Shown piece after piece: positions 32,835 through 45,337 of a stretch of 64,000 nt of DNA. The position numbers and the translations under genes were made by a program. A model generated the notes under the pieces. It was not told the DNA's origin, searched no databases, and saw only the letters and a list, made by a program, of their open reading frames with translations. Origin of the DNA: Bagarius yarrelli (Eukaryota; Chordata; Actinopteri; Siluriformes; Sisoridae); assembly GCA_005784505.1 (NCBI GenBank), contig VCAZ01000005.1:5001-69000 (forward strand). The letters are read 5' to 3'. Within the stretch, counting starts at the first letter, position 1. Each line of letters starts with the position of its first letter.

Positions 32835-34373
32835 GAGAGGGAGAGAGAGAGAGAGAGAGAGAGATGGTTTTATACGATAGATTGTAAATAGTTTTGTTGT
32901 GTTCCTGCCATGTTGCTATGGCTCCTAACGAGGTTACCGAATACAAGCTTCTTGGCGAGGACGGTAAGCAAAGCAAGTCAGTATATTAACACAGCCTGCC
33001 ATGTTCCATCCCATCGTCTTTCACTAACACACACCAGGCCTAGCAGCGACCGGGCAGATGGGGCCCTGAAAGAAGCACGACAGAATGAAAAGACAAAGAA
33101 AAAAAAAAAAAAAAAAAAAAAAAAGAGAGGAGATGGGCAAAATAATAATAAACATAGCAGAATGAACAGGGCACTTATTCATATAAATAGGTGCAGGTGG
33201 CCACAGACAAATCACTATACAAACACACACACACACTTACTGGAAGGTGGTAAATCTCCCAGCTCTCAGTGGAATGTGAAATAGCTTCCCAGAAAACTAG
33301 CCTTGTTTGAGTTCACTACCCACCGAACTTTTGTCTGATTCAGCTCACCGATCCTGAGTAACACACACACATACTGTGCACACACACAGAGACAAATTAA
33401 GGGACATCAGAGTTTTTACTACCACTAATACACTTACAACTACTATTACTTTTTGTATTATTTCGCCTGAAAATGTATTATATGTAATGTATTATAGGCA
33501 GAAAATGTTGATGGGGGTGGGACGGTGGTGGGGGGTTCAAGCACCTTTCAAAATCTTCTCTCCCTATTATTACTTGCCAAGCAGCATCTACTACACACAC
33601 CATCTGTCCATGTTTGGTAACTAAAGCTGAATAATATCCCAGGTCTTGGACTGGGCGGCATATATTAGTACCATGTTATCAAGTGGGCGTGGCTAACTTA
33701 CATGCAGTTTACCTAAGCCTTAGCAAGATCAGGGCTCACAAAATCGGCGTCCCGGAGCTATTGTGTCTTCCAGTACTATTGTGTCAGACTACCAACATGT
33801 ATCTCTGCCTTGCAGGTCCGACTATCTCATAGGGAGGGAAATATATTTTTAATGCCTTTGCATTCTCTCACAAATATAGTTTTTCAGGCATCATGTGACA
33901 GGAAAAAACTCACACAGCAAACTTAAAAATGTGGTAGCGATACACGCATGTGCAGTGGAGAGTGCCAATCCGAAGGCCTACCAGCAATGGCAAATTTTTC
34001 AAGTCCTAAAGACCCTGCATGTGAGACTAATGGGAAACGCTGGGACTTTGTCCAAAATACAAAGACAGAAAGAGTGCATCTGTGTAGATCAGGAAGTTTA
34101 CCCACAATGCACTCACTGTCCCGTGGGTGACCCAGCTGGACACTGAAATGGTATTTATTTAATACCTGTGAAAATATGTTAATTGAGGAAAGTTTATAAT
34201 AAGGTTTGTCCACACAACTGTGAACTGGGACATGCAGTGGAATGTGTCCATTTCATTTCTGAAGTTTTTAAGATTTTTATTATATAAAGCCCTTTTGTTG
34301 ATATTCCTATAAATAAAAATCATTATTTAAATAACTATTGAATAACTATATTGTGGAAAAATATCATTACCTT
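32039..34373. other. Intronic DNA with microsatellites
   Basis: GA microsatellite at 32781-32864, A-run at about 33100-33124, and short CA tracts near 33223-33236 and 33361-33390. No gene, RNA or transposon is recognised. Confidence 0.5.
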
Positions 34374-34745
34374 GAAACTGAGTATGCGAGGTTAGTAGTA
34401 TGTCTGAATTCTTCGTATGTAAAATACAGTCTGTGATAATTTCCCAGATGACCTACGACTCCCACCCGGATTTCGAAATATGCATAAAATGCATAAGACA
34501 CATTTACTATCTCATCGTCATATGCGGAAGTGGCGGAAAATCGGCGATGCAGCACTTTTCAAGTGCTTTAAGTAGCTTTAGGTGATTAAAGAACCAACAG
34601 TGTTCCTTAGGAGTTAAATTACTCGTTTAACAGCATTCAAGTTCAACTATTTCAAATTTACTCTGCTGTGACGTCTTATATCACGTTCCAATATCAACAT
34701 GACGGATGTAGTACGTCCAAATTTCATTCATACTACCTGTCACCA
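34374..34745 (+). repeat. Interspersed repeat R3, copy 1
   Basis: Shares GAAACTGAGTATGCGA, AGTATGTCTGA, a central GATGACCT(A/T)C block, and ACATG(A/G)(C/T)GGATGTAGTA plus TTCATACTACCTG with 39725-40010, in the same order and orientation. Probably a non-autonomous DNA transposon. Confidence 0.65.
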
Positions 34746-35512
34746 TACTATATAGAGCATCTTTTTTTCAAACAGTCGGGAAGCATGTTTGTACTTAAAT
34801 GTAGTACATACTTGAGTGGTTATGTGATTTCGGATGTCAACTGCCAGCTGTTATAAAATGATCTAATGGCAGCCATGTTTATTTTAATAATCCGGTGATG
34901 GCTGGCAGTACAGTGGATGTGTGTTATTCTTTCAGCTATTGGACAAAGTCATTGAAATGTGTTAAGAGTTTTAAGCAATACATCAGATAGACCATCATAC
35001 TAATCATTGCTATTTCCATCCCTTCTCTTAACACACCCATGTTAATTACGCGAAGGAGGCCTCAGGGGATTAGAGGATTATCTTTAGGCTTGTTTGTCAG
35101 AGATAGCTTCTTATGAACATCAATTAGCCGTGCCAGCACATGGCACACACACGGATTCATAGCTTGTCGAGAACCTGTTTTCGAGAGGGATTTCAAATGG
35201 AATGTCCCAACACCCATTCACGAGCTAACACCCCATGCACGCTTACTGTACGTAGACGGTGCGCAGTGAGGCGAGGCGAGTCTGACGGCTTCTCAAGACA
35301 TACAGTCGCTTCAGATATGCAAGTTTTCCTTCATAAATAATGCAGCTGTTAAGAATGCAGCCACGTAGCAAAGAATAAGTAACAGGAATGGAAATAATTC
35401 ACGCTGCGGAGAGGTGAAATGTTACCACCCTAAACATCCTGAAATAGTTTATTCCTACTAGCCATCCATCCGTTCTATGTACTGCATGTCTTACGCAGGC
35501 ACAAGATGGAGT
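34746..35512. other. No recognised feature
   Basis: Intronic non-coding sequence. Confidence 0.4.
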
Positions 35513-36332
35513 GTAGGGTTTAGGGAATAAAATGGTTTGGGGAATAAAATGGTTCGGGGAATAAAAAGGAATGTAGGGTTTAGGGAATAAAAAGGGAATG
35601 TAGGGTTTAGGGAATAAAGGGTTTAGGAAATAAAGGGTTTTATGAAATAACAAGGAATGGATGGTTTAAAAGAAAAAAGGGTTTAGGAAATAAAGGGTTT
35701 ATGGAATAAGGAGGAACATAGGCTTTAGGGAATAAAGGGTTTTGGGTGGATAAAGGGTCTGGGGAATAAAAAAAGAACATAGGGTTTTAGGGAATAAGAA
35801 GGAGAGTATGGTTTAGGGAAATAAAGGTGTGGATTAAGGGCGGGTTTTAGGGAATAAAGGGTTGGATGGATAAAGGGTCTGGGGAATAAAAAGAACGTAG
35901 GGTTTTTAGGGAATAAGAAGGAGAGTATGGTTTAGGGAATAAAGGGTTTAGGGAAATAAAGGGTTTAGGGATACGGAATAAAAAGGGAATGTAGGGTTTA
36001 GGGAATAAAGGGTTGGGGGATAAAGGCTTTAGGGAATAAAAAGGAACTTAGGGTTTAGGAAATAAGAAGGAATCTATAGTTTTGAGAATAAAGGGTTTAG
36101 GAAATAAAGGGTTTAGGAAATAGAGGGTTTAGGGAATAAAAAGAAATGGAATTTAATAAAATGGAATTTAGGGTTTAGGTAATAAAGGATTTATGAAATG
36201 AGAAGCGTAGGGTCTAGGTAATACAGGATTGGGGAAATGAAGGGTTTAGGGAATAAAAAGGAATGCAGGGTTCAGTAAATAAAAGGGTTTAGGGAATAGG
36301 AAGGAATGTAGGGTTTTAAGAAATAAAGGGTT
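35513..36332. repeat. Purine-rich minisatellite (AGGGAATAAAGGGTTT type)
   Basis: About 820 bp of degenerate units mixing a 17-bp core (TAGGGAATAAAGGGTTT) and a longer form with AAAAAGGAATGTAGGG. The strand is strongly G+A rich. The GGGTTTAGG text resembles telomere repeats only by chance, because the period is wrong for TTAGGG. It ends about 120 bp before the Tc1 element. Confidence 0.9.
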
Positions 36333-36453
36333 GATGAAAAATCTGTCAGGGATACATAATAATGAAGAAAGTTGTAATATGTTGTAATACAATACAATAT
36401 TTCTAAAAATCATATAACCCACATGTGTGTGTGTGTGTGTATATATATATATA

Positions 36454-38042
36454 CACTGCTCAAAAAAATAAAGGGAACACTTAAACAACACAATGTAACT
36501 CCAAGTCAATCACACTTCTGTGAAATCAAACTGCCCACTTAGGAAGCAACACTGATTGACAATCACTTTCACCTGCTGTTGTGTAAATGGAATAGACAAC
36601 AGGTGGAAATTATAGGCAATTAGCAAGACACCCCCAATAAAGGAGTGGTTCTGCAGGTGGTGACCACAGACCACTTCTCAGTTCCTCTGCTTTTTGGCTG
36701 ATGTTTTGGTCACTTTTGAATGCTGGCGGTGCTTTCACTCTAGTGGTAGCATGAGACGGAGTCTACAACCCACACAAGTGGCTCAGGTAGTGCAGCTCAT
36801 CCAGGATGGCACATCAATGCGAGCTGTGGCAAGAAGGTTTGCTGTATCTGTCAGCGTAGTGTCCAGAGCATGGAGGCGCTACCAGGAGACAGGCCAGTAC
36901 ATCAGGAGACGTGGAGGAGGCCGTAGGAGGGCAACAACCCAGCAGCAGGACCGCTACCTCCGCCTTTGTGCAAGGAGGAACAGGAGGAGCACTGCCAGAG
37001 CCCTGCAAAATGACCTCCAGCAGGCCACAAATCTGCATGTGTCTGCTCGAATGGTCAGAAACAGACTCCATGAGGGTAGGATGAGGGCCTGACGTCCACA
37101 GGTGGGGGTTGTGTGCTTACAGCCCTACACCGTGCAGGACGTTTGGCATTTGCCAGAGAACACCAAGATTGGCAAATTCGCCACTGGTGCCCTGTGCTCT
37201 TCACAGATGAAAGCAGGTTCACACTGAGCACATGTGACAGACGTGACGAGTCTGGAGATGCCGTGGAGAACGTTCTGCTGCCTGCAACATCCTCCAGCAT
37301 GACCGGTTTGGCAGTGGGTCAATAATGGTGTGGGGTGGCATTACTTTGGAGGGCCGCACAGCCCTCCATGTGCTCGCCAGAGGTAGCCTGACTGCCATTA
37401 GGTCCATTGGGGAGGTACCGAGATGAGAGATCCTCAGACCCCTTGTGAGACCATATGCCGGTGCGGTTGCCCCTGGGTTTTGCCCCTGGGTTCCTCCTAA
37501 TGCAAGACAATGCTAGACCTCATGTGGCTGGAGTGTGTCAGCAGTTCCTGCAAGATGAAGGCATTGATGCTATGGACTGGCCCGCCTGTTCCCCAGACCT
37601 GAATCCAATTGAGCACATCTGGGACATCATGTCTCGCTCCATCCATCAACACCACGTTGCACCACAGACTGTCCAGGAGTTGGCAGATGCTTTAGTCCAG
37701 GTCTGGGAGGAGATCCCTCAGGAGACCATCCGCCACCTCATCAGGAGCATGCCCAGGCGTTGTAGGGAGGTCATACAGGCATGTGGAGGCCACACACACT
37801 ACTGAGCCTCATTTTGACTTGTTTTAAGGACATTACATCAAAGTTGGATCAGCCTGTAGTGTGTTTTTCCACTTCAATTTTGAGTGTGACTCCAAATCCA
37901 GACCTCCATGGGTTAATAAATTTGATTTTCATTGATAATTTTTGTGTGATTTTGTTGTCAGCACATTTAACTATGTAAAGAACAAAGTATTTAATAAGAA
38001 TATTTCATTCATTCAGATCTAGAATTATTTTTTTGAGCAGTG
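36454..38042 (+). mobile_element. Tc1-like DNA transposon, nearly full length, inactive
   Basis: About 1.59 kb. The left end CACTGCTCAAAAAAATAAAG and the right end ATTATTTTTTTGAGCAGTG are inverted repeats matching at 18 of the outer 19 positions. It sits in a TG/TA microsatellite, with TA directly to the left; the right flank is GTGTATA, so the TA duplication is not clean. It encodes one broken transposase. Tc1 families with this kind of terminus are widespread in fishes (recalled knowledge). Confidence 0.93.
36751..37805 (+). pseudogene. Tc1-like DD34E transposase, disrupted
   Basis: The enzyme would cut and paste the element by binding its inverted repeats in the nucleus. The first segment (36751-37092) carries two helix-turn-helix regions: an N-terminal one with GTSMRAVARRF and an Arg-rich GRRR linker. 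It ends in a stop at 37090. Homology resumes in other frames: TDESRF (first Asp, codon at 37205), MVWGGI near 37330, DNARPH (second Asp, codon at 37506) and NPIEHIWD (Glu at 37611), with 34 residues between the second Asp and the Glu. A nonsense codon, a small insertion near 37111 and further frameshifts near 37240-37320 and 37470-37495 (a duplicated CCCCTGGGTTT) make it non-functional. The end of the protein (TGA at about 37803) is intact. Confidence 0.93.
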
Positions 38043-38394
38043 TGTATATGTATATATATAGCTGTTATGAAGTGTTTGGTTTTGAGGTGACTGTAAAGAT
38101 TTGGGGTGTCCCCCTTTGATTTACATGTTCTAGTCTGGATGTTCTCATTTCTTCTAAAACAGAAATACTGCTATAATTTTAAGGTGCTTTTTTGTTTTGG
38201 CACTAAATAGTCAGCAGCAGCTGCGGGCGCCTCGGGCTTATCAAGATAAACTTGCTATAAAAGCTTTGCGGCTTGTTGATTGTCTTGCGTCAAAGCAATC
38301 CCCGACTAGTGCCAGATATTTTACTTTCCGTGTCGAAGCTAAAACTTTGCCCATACGTGATTATCTGTAGTATTAAACCGCTCGTTTATTGTAA
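38043..38394. other. No recognised feature
   Basis: Intronic sequence following the Tc1 element, starting with a TA-rich stretch. Confidence 0.4.
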
Positions 38395-38466
38395 AGCATC
38401 ACGATATACATATAACGATATGCACATTTGCGATATTTCGATTATTTTCATATATTGTGCAGCCAA
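38395..38466 (-). mobile_element. ATATCG MITE end fragment
   Basis: In reverse it reads GGCTGCACAATATATGAAAA then TCGAAATATCGCAAATGTGC, matching the left part of the elements at 7883 and 51726. Confidence 0.6.
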
Positions 38467-38571
38467 AAGTAAAACATTTTTATGATTTAGGCGTTTACTG
38501 GGTAAACATGATATTATTTTACTTACTGATGTGCCAAAGGGTAATGTAACATGCTGGCTTTATCGCCCAGC

Positions 38572-38607
<36 letters not shown>

Positions 38608-38698
38608 AGTGTTTATGCATCTTGTGTCAGGTGGCAGTGTGTCTGGCCTTGTCCCGTATCTTAATTAAGATAGTGTATCTACAAAGCCAGAACACTGC

Positions 38699-38735
<37 letters not shown>

Positions 38736-39724
38736 TTGAGAAAAATAACCTTTTAGTTTTGCTGTACACGTCTGTCTCTTTCAGGACCTTTTTAACTCTT
38801 GTTTTGTGGCATTTTATCCTTATTATCACCACTTTCTTTAACACCCCTTTCAATTTTGTCCTCTGAAGTTGATGTTGTTTATGTGTGTGTGTGTGTGTGT
38901 GTCTCACTGTCTTTCTCTGTTTGTCTTATTCATGTGATTTTTATAGTCTTTTCGTTGCTGTTTTTCTTCTTCTGTTGCCTGTGTCACTGTTTTGCTTTAT
39001 TTTGCTAAAGTTTTGGAAAAAATGCTAATGTGTTAGGTCAAACCTATGATAGGCTTTGATTTGTGCTATATGATGTGTTGGTAAGTCTGACACTGCAGTC
39101 TCACAGCAAAACTGGTCCAGAGACTCGTCCACACTTCCTTATCAGTAAATAGCAACAAACAACACCATCTTTTTTCTTTCATCCTCCCAAATTTTTATTT
39201 TAACACCTAAACACGCAACTGTTCAGAGGTTTGTCGATCCTCAAGCTACTGGCAGGGACCGCTGCACGTTTTATGGCCAGTGGTGGCTGGCGGGAGTCCC
39301 TGTCGTGGTCACTTTGGGTCCCGTTGGATTTTATAGCCACACACCAGAAGAAAACACACACACATCCTGCCAGCTTTGGGATTGGAGATCTACAGTTTAA
39401 CCACCCTCCTAAACATGTTATTTAAACTGTTACAAATAATAAATGGAATAAAGTAATCATACATGACATTTTTTATCCATTTCTGATTTTGCTGCGGCTT
39501 TTTTTTTTTTTCAATTTTGCAATGGAACTTAAGTTTTTTTTGTTTAATATGCAGAAAACTATTAAAATGAATGGAATTGCAAGCACAGGATTCTTCTAAT
39601 CAACTCATACCCATTGTAATGACTGTATCTATATTCAACTATTGCACGTCTTGTCCTAAATCTGCGTCAAATCGGTCTCTGTCTGAAATTGCATACCTCC
39701 AAAATATACATATAACTATATATG
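38467..39724. repeat. Intronic DNA with (GT)n tracts
   Basis: GT tracts at about 38574-38606, 38702-38732 and 38883-38901. Otherwise no feature. Confidence 0.6.
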
Positions 39725-40020
39725 TGAAACTGAGTATGCGAAGTGAAGAGTATGTCTGACTCCTGAATATGCAAAACACAGTATTCCAGGATGACTTCCA
39801 GTCGAATTTTTACATATGCATAGAATTGCACTCGTTTGACATCATTCACGTTAAACATCATCCAACTCCAAATTCTACATAACTCCAAATTTTATACTTA
39901 CTACCCGCCAAGGGCGCTGCTATTAATTTTGTGCCCTATGTCACATAACAATACCAACATGGTGGATGTAGTAGGTTTAAATTTTATTCATACTACCTGC
40001 CAGGGGCACTGCTATCAATT
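39725..40020 (+). repeat. Interspersed repeat R3, copy 2
   Basis: Match to 34374-34745. Internally it repeats a short block: TACTACCCGCCAAGGGCGCT (39899) and TACTACCTGCCAGGGGCACT (39991). Confidence 0.65.
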
Positions 40021-40945
40021 TTGGGCTGGGTTTGGAGACAGAATGTCTGTGATACGTAGGGTGGTCCTTGCTTGTTTAGCAAAGCTAGTTATTTAAAGAT
40101 AAAGCCGATGACATGGTGTCACTTGGTTTGGAACTCACAGCACCTTGACGTGTAGCTTCTCCATTAACACTGGATTGTAGTTGTGATGTATTTGAGGGAG
40201 CTTGGTAGGAGCTGAGGTCAGTGTCTGCAAGGTTCACCGTTTCTACAGCTGCCTTGTCTTTGTCGTGCCCTGAGACATTTTTTTTTGTTTTATAAGGAAA
40301 CACATTTTAATTTTGTCTACTGCTTGTTAGACAACTGATCTTTTCTCCTGATGAGCTCTGACAGCCTTCATCGGAGGTCTTTAGTTCTTGATTGCATATG
40401 TTTACAGGCCAGGACAAATGAGTGCTGGAGTCGTGTGTTTACAGCTGTAATCAGTAGATTTTGGGACTGTTTTGGGTTCATCCGATTGATTTGGATGGGT
40501 TTCGTGTACAGATTCATCTGGAGTTTGTTTGACTCATGCCCATGATCATTGTCCTGGAGTTAAAAGAGACATTCCACTTCATATACATCTAGGACATCTG
40601 TCATATTTGTATATTTACCTTAGAAAGATTTTTTTACTGTAATTCAAAAAAAACGGTTTACTTAAGACTTAATCCAAAACAGTCACTTATATAACAGATA
40701 TTACCATTTTGTCTAAAAATAATATATATTTTTTTGTATTTTGACACACCTAAGAATAGATCTTAGCAAAGCCTATACATTATTATGACTTTTTATGGAT
40801 ATAGAATTTGCTTATTGTTTTCTGTTGGATAGTTGAATAGTCTCTAATAGTCCTTCCTTAGCACTTTACCAACATATCAGAGGAAAATATGGATGTTTCT
40901 GACATTTTCTCTGTCATTCTGTCTTTACATTATTTGTATGCAGAA
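40021..40945. other. No recognised feature
   Basis: Intronic DNA without assignable elements. Confidence 0.4.
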
Positions 40946-41000
40946 CCTAATGCGCTATATGCTAGCTAGCAACCTAATGCGCTATATGCTAGCTAGCTAA
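40946..41000. repeat. 27-bp perfect tandem duplication
   Basis: AACCTAATGCGCTATATGCT plus AGCTAGC occurs twice in succession. Confidence 0.9.
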
Positions 41001-41219
41001 ATCTCCGTCTCACTTACAAGTTTTTACTTTGCATTTCTCACTAGTTTTACAACTTGTAGTAGATTGTAAACCCAAAAAGATTTTTTTTTTTGTCACCTTA
41101 GTTGTTTTTTCTGCAATTCTCATTATTCTGTTTTCGTAGTGATGATAGTATAAAAGACAAAAGGACTGTGCTATATAGCTAAGTTATAAGCCTTGTTTAT
41201 TATTTGTCTTCTAGTCCTG

Positions 41220-42540
41220 GAGGGCAGTGTTGAGCATATAAAAATGTCACACACTTCATTGGCCTCTATTCCTTCTTGACTTTTAAAGGATTTGTTTGCA
41301 ACTTTGGGCCCCAGTATATTACCCCTTTTTTAACTGACCATTATATTCTGGATAAATTCCAGCTGTAATTGACAGCTGGTTACAGTAAAGAGGCTGCTTT
41401 GGTAAAAGTTGTGAACTAGTTCATTTTAAGTTAAAGGTTGTTCGAATTATGCTGGATCTCGGAGCCGCATAGGAAGTGTGAGGTCGTCATCCGGAGGACT
41501 GATTTCAAATGGTTTAATTCATGTTTGCATGTTAGAACGTTTTCTGTTAGTTTTGCAAATATTTTATCCTCTGTGGTTCCTTGAAAATATGGGATTCCTC
41601 AAGGCTCTATTCTCAGACCTACGTTGTTTTTATTGTGTATAGCCCGTTTAGATCTATATATTGTCTCTATGACATCTTATATCATATGTGTGCTGATTAC
41701 ACCCAGATATATTTATTATTTACAGGGTATGTAACAGGCATTCCCTACTGTCCCTGTTAGCCTGCATGGAAGTTTGTCTGGCTGAAATTTATCTTTAGCT
41801 CAGTGAAAGTGAATCTGAGATAATTATTTTTAGTCCACCAACATTTAAAGAGGAGAGTTTCTGTTCTATTACTCCTTTAGAGATAACTGTAAAAGACAAT
41901 ATAAGAAAACTGGATGTTGTAATTAAATCAACCCTCAGGTTTAACAATCAGATAAAGTCTCTAGTAAAAAGTAGTTTTTATTAACTGAGAATGATTGCCT
42001 ATTGTTAGTTTTAAAGATTTAGAGCTTGTTGTCCATGTGTTTATTGCATCGAGACTGGATTACTGCAATTCTCTTTATGTAGGAATTTGTCAGAGACAGT
42101 TATCTCATTTGTGGCTTGTACAGAATGCTGCAGCCAGGTTTATGACTGGCATGAAAAATGATATCACATTACCTCAGTACTATCCTCTTTCCATTGGCTA
42201 CCAGTTTAACAGTGGATTTTAAGATTTTTTAAGCTCTTCATAGTATATCTTTAAGTTACATCACCAGTCTTTTTGATTACTCTACATCAGAGATCGAAGA
42301 AGCAACTGTTACTGGTCGGGTCCATGTTCCAATGGGTGATTGTAAAATAGTCTCTTCCACCGAGTATATGACTGTAAAACTGACCCAGGTGTATTAACCT
42401 GATGTATGTAATTTTCTATCAGTGAGTTTGCTTGTTAAACGTGCATTTTTAGAACTACAGTTTTCATTATTTGTTATTCTCTGATGTTTCTATTTTTCTT
42501 CGTTCCTTTTAGATTATTGTGACCCACGTTGGGCAACTAA
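41220..42540 (+). pseudogene. L2-type LINE reverse transcriptase fragment
   Basis: The remains of ORF2 of a non-LTR retrotransposon, 5'-truncated and mutated. In shifting frames one reads GIPQGSILRPTLFLL (from 41591; the conserved PQGS.LGP block), a CADYTQIY version of the YADDTQ catalytic loop (near 41690, first catalytic Asp kept, second lost), then an open stretch 41995-42222 with SRLDYCNSLYVG (42049) and VQNAAARFMTG (42118), the hallmark C-terminal RT blocks of L2/Rex1-like fish LINEs. Downstream text still aligns in style to about 42330. Stops and frameshifts exclude activity. The boundaries are approximate. Confidence 0.85.
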
Positions 42541-42549
42541 GTTGTGTTT

Positions 42550-42663
42550 ACGTTTACATTTACAGCATTTGGCAGAGGCCTTCATCTCCTTTATACGTCT
42601 GAGCAATTAGCGGTTAAGGGCCTTGCTCAGGGGCCTGACAGTGGCAACTTGGTGTTGCTGGTA
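42550..42663 (-). mobile_element. SINE-A tail and core
   Basis: Reverse tail (ACATTTACAGCATTTGGCAG), then TAAGGGCCTTGCTCAGGGGC. The head is missing. It immediately follows the LINE fragment. Confidence 0.85.
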
Positions 42664-43969
42664 TATTACTTCAGGCACATAGATATAGAGGCATGCTGGA
42701 TAATTTTCTTCTTCTGTAAGTTTCCTTAAGCAGCCGAATCAGCATATGGAAAATAAATATGTATGAAAGAGAGATTGAGAGATGAGACCGATTGTTATGA
42801 GGTTGATGATAGCCGACCGGTGCGACCTGTGAATGGCCTTTACATCTGCCCCATCTGTGAGATTGCTGCAGCCCAAAGTCCCTGATGAGGAAAACAGCTT
42901 TAGAATCCCAGAGATCGCGTTCACAGACCCACACACACACACACAAACAAACACACACACTTAAGTAGCTACACGTTCTTCTCATCTTGCCCTGAGCGTC
43001 TCCGCCAGCTGAGTAATAGCAGTGATAGTGGCTTGGCCCGGGGCTACGGGTTTAGAAATGTGTGTGTGTGTGTGTGTGTGTGTGTGATAGAGAGAAAAAG
43101 AGAGAGTGGGGGAGGACTGTGCACAATACATAATGTATCCAATAGACCACCAGTGGTGCTGCACAAATAGGGGCCCAGCGATGCCACCAGAAGCAAGAAT
43201 GAGGAAGAGAAGAAAACAGGAGAAAAAGATGAGGAGAAGGAGGGGGAGGGGGAGGAGAGTCTAATGAAGGATAATTCTGGACCTGTGTGTAAAAAAAAAG
43301 GAGGGGAGTCTAAACAGGGGTCGCTGCTTTGGGGGGGATGGTAACGCAACTTTCATCAGCTAGTTTTTTTTGTGTTGGTATGAGACGTGTGTGTGTGTGT
43401 TGGGGATAGGGGGGTAATCTGATCCTCAGTGGGGTCTAGAGGCCCTCATGCACGTATACACTTTCAAGAGTCCTGTCAGGGAAATCCAAGATGGCGTCTT
43501 CTTTCTCTTTCTCTCATCTCCTGTCTCCTGTTTTCTTCCTTCAGTTCATTCAGTGGGGGATTTGCCTCATTAGCTATCATAGGATGTTTGTTCAGCTCTG
43601 TTTTGCCCTGGTTTCCAGGTCTACAGCCCTGCACTGTGCTTTAGAAGAGACACAGAATGGATTTGTAATCAAGATCTAGGACCCAGCAGTGCACAACGCC
43701 ACCGAGACCTTTTCATTGAGCCCATATTGTAAAAGTCCACAGGAAACTGATGTCATTTTTTTTTAGTTTTTGTTACCTAATCTGGTGCTTTTTTTAAGAA
43801 AAAGGTAACAATGTGCAAATCAAGATTTAGGGTAAAGAAACTGTGATAATAAATGGCAGGGTTTTTTTTTTTAATTATCCTGTCATCGACCAGCATTCCT
43901 GTTTAAATGAATTCATTTTGATTACAAACTGTTTATAACGCACGTACGTCCATAACCGTAACTCAAATT
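42664..43969. other. Intronic DNA with microsatellites
   Basis: AC tract at about 42930-42960, GT tract at 43059-43086, and a purine-rich stretch at 43180-43320. No genes. Confidence 0.5.
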
Positions 43970-44108
43970 ACATTCCATTTGTAGCATTTAATAGACCAGT
44001 GACTTTTATTCATTTCATTTATACAACTAAGCAATAAGGGTTAAGGGCCTTGCTCGGGGGCCCAGCAGTGGTAACTTGGTGGTGTTAGGAATCAAACCCG
44101 AATTTTTC
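43970..44108 (-). mobile_element. SINE-A, diverged
   Basis: Reverse tail (TTACATTCCATTTGTAGCAT), core AAGGGCCTTGCTCGGGGGCC and GGAATCAAACCC (B-box complement). The A-box end is missing. Confidence 0.85.
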
Positions 44109-45051
44109 ACTTCCCCCGAATTAGACAAAATATTCGGAATAGAAACTTTTACCTCAGGCTTGCTACAATCGCTAGGAAAGACTTTATCTACTACAGTCTG
44201 ATATAATAATATTTACCAGCAACCGCTAAATACATTTCCATAAACTCCAACAGGAACTGGAAATTTCCCCAAAATCTGTCCACACAACTCCATCGGTACA
44301 TATCTCTCAAACATACCAATGGAAAGTATTGTTAAAATAAAAAAAAAAACAAAAACAAATGTGTAGCAGATGGCTAAATTCAGCTAAACGTTGTACCTCA
44401 GGCGTGTTTTAATACTTAAGGCAAATTCCTTCAGGTAATTTAGAATCTTAAATTATTTTGATTGAAAGGTTTTTGAGGTAAATTGTCATTTGTTTAACAG
44501 ATTTTAATTTATCAATCATATTGAATAGTTTTGGAAAAGCATCTGGAAAGTTCCTGGTTTTTCCTTCAGCGAGTGTTAAATCAGGCATCATGTTATTTAA
44601 AACTCTGGGCTGTGACACATCATCAGTCAAACCAGTAGATCTAAAGACCAGTTGAAGTTTCTTCTTCCTCTTCATAATATTAACTGCATTTTTTTCCTCA
44701 GGCCGCATTTTAGTGACCACAGCTTGCAGCTGCAGTTTGCATGTAACTGTTTGTTTTCTTTCTTTCTTTTTTATATATATATTTTTTTGACAATGGTTTA
44801 ATTTTGATGAAAAAGACTGCTGTGGTCAAATAAAAATCGATCATACCACCGTCCATTCCAGGCGGTTATTATTGAAGTTTCATAGAACACAAGCTTGTAT
44901 AAAGTGATAGTTGAAAAGTAAGAAATGGAAAGGAGAAGGGAGACATATGGAAACATAAAACGGGCTAATTAAAGAAATATAGGAAAAATAAAATCAAGCA
45001 CATTGTGATTCATGCTCACTTACACACTGTATGACTGTCATTGCAACATTC
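44109..45051. other. No recognised feature
   Basis: Intronic DNA. The minus-strand 90-codon frame at 44448-44720 has no known similarity. Confidence 0.4.
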
Positions 45052-45337
45052 AGTCATTCATTTATCTTCTATAACCGCTTATTCCCTAATTCGGGGTCAC
45101 AGGGATCTGCTGGAGTCTATCCCAGCCGTCTCTAAAAGGGCAAAAGGCAGGAGGAATACACCCTCGACATGTCGCCAGTCCATCACAGGGCCACACACGC
45201 ACATTCTCCTGTGGGCAACTAAGAATCACCAATCGACCTAACATACATGTTTTTTTGACTGTGGGAGGAAACCAGAGAACCCGGAGTAAACCCACACAAG
45301 CACAAGGAGAACATGGAAACTCCACACAGAAAGACCT
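45052..45337 (-). mobile_element. SINE-B lacking its tRNA head
   Basis: Reverse tail CATTCAGTCATTCATTTATC through CAGTCCATCACAGGGCCACA to GGAAACTCCACACAGAAAGA, where it stops abruptly before the promoter end. This is a 5' truncation. Confidence 0.9.

Noticed and set aside
35513..36332. Interstitial telomere array (GGGTTTAGG text)
   Set aside because: The period is 17 or about 26 bp with AATAAA, not TTAGGG. Vertebrate telomere repeats are absent.
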